A stretch of 64,000 bases of DNA, from the NCBI GenBank assembly GCA_943735955.1, contig OX030960.1, positions 444,397 to 508,396 on the forward strand, given 5' to 3'. The position numbers and the translations under genes were made by a program. The notes beneath the pieces were generated by a model. That model was given only the letters and a program-made list of their open reading frames with translations, did no database searches and was not told where the DNA came from. This DNA comes from Piscicola geometra. Taxonomy: Eukaryota; Annelida; Clitellata; Hirudinida; Piscicolidae. Each line of letters begins with the position of its first letter. Positions within the stretch are counted from its first letter, which is position 1. Shown in pieces: positions 58,764 through 64,000 of the stretch.

Positions 58764-59990
58764 GCTTTCGTCGACCTTGAGAAGGCGTTTGACCGTGTCC
58801 CAAGGAAGGTGATATGGTGGGCATTACGTAAACTCGGTATCGAGGAGTGGCTGGTGAGAGTGGTGCAGTCTATGTGTTCTGAGGTGAAAAGCAAGGTAAG
58901 GGTTGGTGAAGCTTTCAGTGACGAGTTGGAAGTGGGTGTCGGGGTGCATCAAGGTTCGGTCCTAAGCCCTCTATTATTCATCATCGTGCTAGAAGCGTTA
59001 TCTATAGAGTTTCGCACTGGATGTCCATGGGAGCTGTTGTACACAGATAATTTCGTAGCCATAGCTGAATCACTGGACGAGCTCAAGATATGGAAGAATG
59101 GAATGGAGAAAAAGGGCTTAAAAGTTAATATGGGGAAAACAAATGTTTTAGTATCTGGTGCGAATCTAGAGCTGACCAAGAAATCGGGAAAGTACCCATG
59201 TGCAGTCTGCCTTAAAGGAACGGGCAAAAACTCCATTCTATGCAGTGGTTACTCATCCTGGGTGCACAAGAGATGCTCAGGCATTAAAGGCTCCCTCCGC
59301 TCAGACCCAAATTACAAGTGTGCCCGCTGTCAAAGCACAGCTCGACCGATAGATGGAAGACCAATTGTGGAAGTTCTTGTTGATGAAGACAAACTTGAAG
59401 TCGTTCCTGAATTCTGCTACTTAGGTGACATGCTGTCTGCAGGTAGAGGCTGTGAGGATGCTGCCATAACCCGATGCAAGTGTGCGTGGGGAAAATTTCG
59501 TCAACTTCTTCCTCTACTGACAAAAAGACACCTTCCACTTCCAACCAGAAGTCGTGTGTACACCTCATGTGTGAGGAGTACAATGTTACACGCCTCTGAG
59601 ACTTGGGCTGTCACCACAGAAACAATCAACAGCCTTCAACGCAACGACCGGGCCTAGATCCGTTGGATGTGCAACATCAAATCAAAAGATCTCATCAGTT
59701 CAAATCAGCTCCAAAAAATGATGGGAATCCAGGATATTGGTGCTGTACTGCAAGCGAGAAGAATGAGGTGGTTTGGGCATGTGGAATGTGGTGGTGGATG
59801 GATCAACAAGGTTAGAAGAATGGATGTTTCTGGAACGAAATGACCTGGCAGGCCAAAGAAGACGTGGGAAGAGGTGGTACAGAAAGACCTCAAATACCTG
59901 GTGGCACGCAACACTGATGCCCATGATAGAAAGGAGTGGAGGGAGAGATTGAGACTTTTCAGACAGGCCCCACCCTCGGGAGAAGAAAAG
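58764..59990 (+). pseudogene. RTE-like reverse transcriptase fragment with PHD-like zinc finger
   Basis: Starts abruptly at AFVDLEKAFDRVPRKV (palm A), then VGVHQGSVLSPLLFIIVLEA (palm B). The catalytic box is YTDNFVAIAESLDEL where YADD is expected, so two key positions are changed. Between 59190 and 59340 lies a finger: YPCAVCLKGTGKNSILCSGY, SSWVHKRCSGIKGSL, YKCARC, a PHD-like C4HC3 pattern with one Cys changed to Tyr. Then FCYLGDMLSAGRGCEDAAIT, SCVRSTMLHASETWAVT and NSLQRNDRA, a TAG at 59655, IRWMCNIKSKDLISSNQL, RMRWFGHVE, a TGA at 59841, and GRPKKTWEEVVQKDLKYL, RKEWRERLRLFRQ. It lacks the endonuclease and is dead. Confidence 0.85.
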
Positions 59991-60112
59991 ATGGCCTGTT
60001 TAACAAAAACCAGGAGAGGATCATGTTGTTAGGTTTGGCGCTGATGCTCAAGTCATCGTACGTAACTGGAGGAGTAACTTTAAGTTTTTTTAAGTTACTC
60101 ATCATACAGATT

Positions 60113-60510
60113 GCTCTGTTCGGAGGTGAAACTTGCTCTGTATGGAAGGGAAACTTGCTCTGTTCGGAGATGAAACTTGCTCTGTATGGAAGGGAAACTT
60201 GCTCTGTTCGGAGATGAAACTTGCTCTGTATGGAAAGGAAACTAGCTCTGCATGGAAGGAAACTTGCTCTGTATGGAAGGGAAACTTGCTCTGTATGGAA
60301 GGGAAACTTGCTCTGTATGTAGATGAAATTTGCTCTGTATGGAAGGGAAACTTGCTCTGTATGGAAGGGAAACTTGCTCTGTATGGAGATGAAACTTGCT
60401 CTGTATGGAAGGGAAACTTGCTCTGTATGGAAGGGAAACTTGCTCTGTATGGAAGGGAAACTTGCTCTGTATGGAAGGGAAACTTGCTCTGTATGGAGGT
60501 GAAACTTGGT
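60113..60510. repeat. 22-bp minisatellite (about 17-18 units)
   Basis: Units of CTTGCTCTGTATGGAAGGGA plus AA, with GTTCGGAGATG variants in the first third. Begins about 120 bp after the reverse transcriptase scrap ends. Frames on both strands are artefacts. Confidence 0.95.
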
Positions 60511-60914
60511 CTCTAAAAAAGATGAACAAAAACAATTGCTTGTTTTCAAATGGCTGCCTTAAAAAATGCTTGAGTGCATTTCGAATGTAGGAGAACAGCC
60601 TACTTATTAATGTAATACGGAACTAATTTTCAATAAATTGTTTTCATCTATTTTTTAATTAGTTTGAATCATAAAACAATGAAATGATTTCAGTTTTTAT
60701 TAATCATAAAAATTATGTTCTGTATTATTATTTAAAAAATTTAAATAGATAAAACAAACTTAATTTTTAAAAAATTACATTTTCAAATAGAAAACATATT
60801 GTAAAAAATAAATAATTTAAACTATAAATATGAATCACTAAATAAAAAATAGATCGTATAAAAGGAAGGAGAAGGTTTATCTCTCGGAGGCTTTTCCTCT
60901 TGTTTCTACATTAG
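60511..60914. other. AT-rich spacer with TATA-like motif
   Basis: Nothing coding. GTATAAAAGGAAGG at about 60857 looks like a TATA box, but no gene start follows it. Confidence 0.4.
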
Positions 60915-61010
60915 AAACGACGACGTCGGGAAGGCGCTCGAGGAGACAGAAACGAAAGCTGAAAAGGCCCTTCGAGCAGGCACTCTGCATGCACGAGAAT
61001 TGGATGCTCT
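60915..61010 (+). CDS. Candidate 96-nt internal exon, unknown protein
   Basis: A strong acceptor (TTTTCCTCTTGTTTCTACATTAG written in part) ends at 60914 and a donor GTATGG starts at 61011. The phase 2-2 frame reads NDDVGKALEETETKAEKALR then AGTLHARELDAL, an amphipathic helix of normal composition. The protein is not recognised. Confidence 0.35.
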
Positions 61011-61035
61011 GTATGGAAACCTATGAAACCTAAAA

Positions 61036-61228
61036 TTCACCACGTCGCAGTCAACACCACGTCGCAGTCAACACCACGTCGCAGTCAACACCACGTCGCA
61101 GTCAACACCACGTCGCAGTCAACACCACGTCGCAGTCAACACCACGTCGCAGTCAACACCATGAGCAGTCAACTCCATAAGCAGTCAACTCCATGAGCAG
61201 TCAACTCCATAAGCAGTCAACTCCATGA
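61036..61228. repeat. 17-bp then 16-bp minisatellite
   Basis: Seven units of ACCACGTCGCAGTCAAC pass into about five units of TCCATGAGCAGTCAAC / TCCATAAGCAGTCAAC sharing the GCAGTCAAC half. Confidence 0.95.
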
Positions 61229-61650
61229 GCACCGGCAGAAATAGTTTTATGAAGGGCGACAAAACAACGGCAAAAGCTCCACAATGACATCTTCGAAAAT
61301 TGTGTATTCAGTAAAAGAGCATTTATAAAACAGTGGCAAGTCTCCTATTTTAAATAAATTTAAACAAAATCCGTTTTTATTTATTTAAAAAATAATTTAA
61401 TTTAAGAAAATCTAAAATTATAAATGAACCATATGTTTTTATCAAAACAGGAAACAAAATAATGATAACATTATAAAAACAGAATCAATACTGAATAACT
61501 TTCTTTAAAACAAACATGATTATTAAATAACTTAACATTTCAAATGTAAACGACAGGTAGCACCGATGAATTGTAATAAATCAATTAAAAAACATATAAC
61601 CAAAGAAAATGGAGTAAATAGCCGTAGAATGAACATTCAAATACAAACAC
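61229..61650. other. AT-rich spacer
   Basis: Nothing recognised. Confidence 0.5.
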
Positions 61651-62735
61651 TAATGAATGAATGAATGAATGAATGAATGAATGAATGAATGAATGAATGA
61701 GTTATTAATTAATTAATTAATGTATGAGTGAATGTATGAATGAATTAATTAATTAATGTATGAGTGAATATATGAATTAATTAATTAATTAATGTATGAA
61801 TGAATTAATGAATGTATGAATGAATTAATGAATGTATGAATGAATTAATGAATGTATGAATGAATTAATGAATGTATGAATGAATTAATGAATGTATGAA
61901 TGAATTAATGAATGTATGAATGAATTAATGAATGTATGAATGAATTAATGAATGTATGAATGAATTAATGAATGTATGAATGAATTAATGAATGAATTAA
62001 TGAATGTATGAATGAATTAATGAATGTATGAATGAATTAATGAATGTATGAATGAATTAATGAATGTATGAATGAATTAATGAATGTATGAATGAATTAA
62101 TGAATGTATGAATGAATAAATGAATGTATGAATGAATAAATGAATGTATGAATGAATTAATGAATGTATGAATGAATTAATGAATGTATGAATGAATTAA
62201 TGAATGAATTAATGAATGTATGAATGAATTAATGAATGTATGAATGAATTAATGAATGTATGAATGAATTAATGAATGTATGAATGAATTAATGAATGTA
62301 TGAATGAATTAATGAATGTATGAATGAATTAATGAATGTATGAATGAATTAATGAATGTATGAATGAATTAATGAATGTATGAATGAATTAATGAATGTA
62401 TGAATGAATTAATGAATGTATGAATGAATTAATGAATGTATGAATGAATTAATGAATGTATGAATGAATTAATGAATGTATGAATGAATTAATGAATGTA
62501 TGAATGAATTAATGAATGTATGAATGAATTAATGAATGTATGAATGAATTAATGAATGTATGAATGAATTAATGAATGTATGAATGAATTAATAAATGAA
62601 TGAATGAATTAATGAATGTATGAATGAATTAATGAATGTATGAATGAATTAATAAATGAATGAATGAATTAATGAATGTGTGAATAAATGAATGAATGTA
62701 TGAATGAATTAATTAATTCATTAATTCATGAGTCA
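61651..62735. repeat. 20-bp minisatellite (about 48 units)
   Basis: A GAAT tetramer start (61651-61700) leads to about 48 units of TGAATGAATTAATGAATGTA. Shortened 12-bp units (near 61985 and 62200) and AATAAATG variants show slippage and unequal exchange. Confidence 0.95.
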
Positions 62736-64000
62736 TTTCGAAAGTTGTAGAATTAAAAAACGAAATATGTTCATATAAGGGCGATGCGGTTGTGTCCCAC
62801 GTCTCAAAACAGAACAGATGGAGCAAGAAAGCCGCAAAGCCACTACTTCTCTGTAATTCATCAGAATTAAATTGCAGACGCTAACGTGTAATGTTAAACG
62901 TGAATTGACTGATTGGGGATGAATGGAAGCAAACAATGTCAATGGGGAGCCCTTGAAACCCCTTGGCCAACTGTGTCCCTCGAACTAAATTTTATCAACT
63001 GCTATAAAGCACTGAAACGTTTGTATTTTGCATTTAAATTCAAGTGATTGTCATTAAGAAGTACATGTGGATCAGCCGACGTTTGTCATTGGCTTTTGCA
63101 TTCTTGACGCAGCGCCATACAATGTCTTTCTTCTATTTACAATGCAAGAACCTTCATTTCTCAACATCAAACGTCGGAAGCGACAGTTTCTCATTGATCT
63201 AGTGAAACACTTAACAAAGAAATGGTGAAACTAACTTGCTTAATGATATTTGAAACAAAAGGACAATGTTTGGTGTCATCAAGCCTGCCATTTTGAACAC
63301 CGAATGAAGAATAGAAAAATAATACAATGTAAAACCAAATTATAAAGAAATAGAAAATAAACATTCAATAAAATGAGAAACAAATGTTTGTAACTTCTTT
63401 TTCAATGGAAATGCGCAATGCGGTATTGCCAATACGACGCTCCCGACATTATTGAAGAGGATTATGTGCATGCAAATATAAGTGAGTATTGCAAGCAATC
63501 ACGCGTTCGGATGCAGGCAGGACTTTCCCTTCACGCATGAGTGCCTTCCAACACAGCATTAATCCATCCTTCTGCACCCAGCATCGATTGCCATTCACAG
63601 CCTTTTGTTTGATTTCGAGGCCAAATTGATTCCTGCTCTGTTGGTTTTGTGATATCTTTGCTTTTCCTCTTTGTTTTTCTTCAGTGGTGGAACATTCCAA
63701 AACTATCTCCAATGGAATTCTCACACTTTTGAGAGTTTCAGACGAACATAATGCAAAGGATTCTCACGGGGATTTGCATGTGTCTGATGTGACCTGCCCT
63801 CTAGGGAGAAGAAGATAACTTTGATGTTTAGTGTTAAATACTCTTTCGAAATGTAATTCGTTCCATTGCAACTATTGGACAGATCCAACTCTGATGCAAT
63901 TGAAAGGCGCTTTGCACACCAAGGTGAGTCAATGCCAGTTCGATCTGCACCGAATACCTGCTCATCATTATTCCATCAAAAACTAACAACAAAATAAGCA
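62736..64000. other. Unassigned right end of the window
   Basis: No gene is assigned. The minus-strand frame 63449-63724 (91 codons, with NRCWVQKDGLMLCWKALMRE) has normal composition, but I see no domain and no donor/acceptor pair that fits. It may be an exon of a gene extending outside. Confidence 0.35.

Noticed and set aside
60113..62735. Regularly spaced repeats resembling a CRISPR array
   Set aside because: Units are contiguous with no unique spacers, the DNA is from an animal nucleus and no cas-like gene is near.
63449..63724. 91-codon minus-strand frame near the window end
   Set aside because: No domain and no matching splice sites inside the window; could be an exon but unsupported.

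Overview
This is invertebrate metazoan nuclear DNA. It is AT-rich and repeat-dense, and its genes are split by GT/AG introns. I place it in the animals because it holds a POU class III homeobox gene and the C-terminal half of a neurexin, and because its transposons are typical animal families (L2/CR1-like and RTE-like LINEs, piggyBac, hAT, Tc1/mariner, tRNA-derived SINEs). Neither the sequence nor the repeats let me name a phylum safely; nothing looks vertebrate. All exon borders below are my own splice readings, from GT/AG sites, phase and homology recalled by eye. No search was run.

Layout. (1) 1-3.7 kb: short minisatellites and SINEs. (2) 3.76-18.1 kb, + strand: a C-type-lectin-like receptor gene with a signal peptide, two CTLDs, a Ser/Thr stalk and a terminal transmembrane exon. 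Every intron in it is phase 1. It is heavily invaded: an L2-like LINE sits inside the second CTLD exon, and its introns hold a hAT element, a 1.3-kb pentamer array, a SINE, a MITE, another hAT and a nested piggyBac. A mariner lies 11 bp after the stop codon. (3) 19-25.8 kb: a LINE on the minus strand, a hAT-type MITE, a 1.67-kb 15-bp minisatellite, a second SINE family and CA/GT arrays. (4) 29-31.7 kb, + strand: a two-exon POU-III transcription factor (789 aa predicted) with a TATA and CCAAT promoter. (5) 33.9-35.7 kb: a second, internally deleted piggyBac. (6) 38.4-42.8 kb, minus strand: nine neurexin exons in the order LNS5, EGF, LNS6, Cys-loop/acidic stalk, TM and a PDZ-ligand tail. Candidate upstream exons of the same or another minus-strand gene lie at 42.9, 51.3-52.1 and 56.3-56.5 kb. 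(7) 45-64 kb: a triple-nested transposon, decayed RTE and L2 fragments, a reverse transcriptase carrying a PHD-like zinc finger, and several long tandem arrays.

The three main genes suggest a neural/adhesion neighbourhood (POU-III regulator, neurexin synaptic adhesion receptor, lectin-like receptor), but I see no evidence that they are co-regulated. Transposons and tandem arrays dominate the window, and several arrays begin exactly where a transposon is broken or seem to have grown from transposon sequence.
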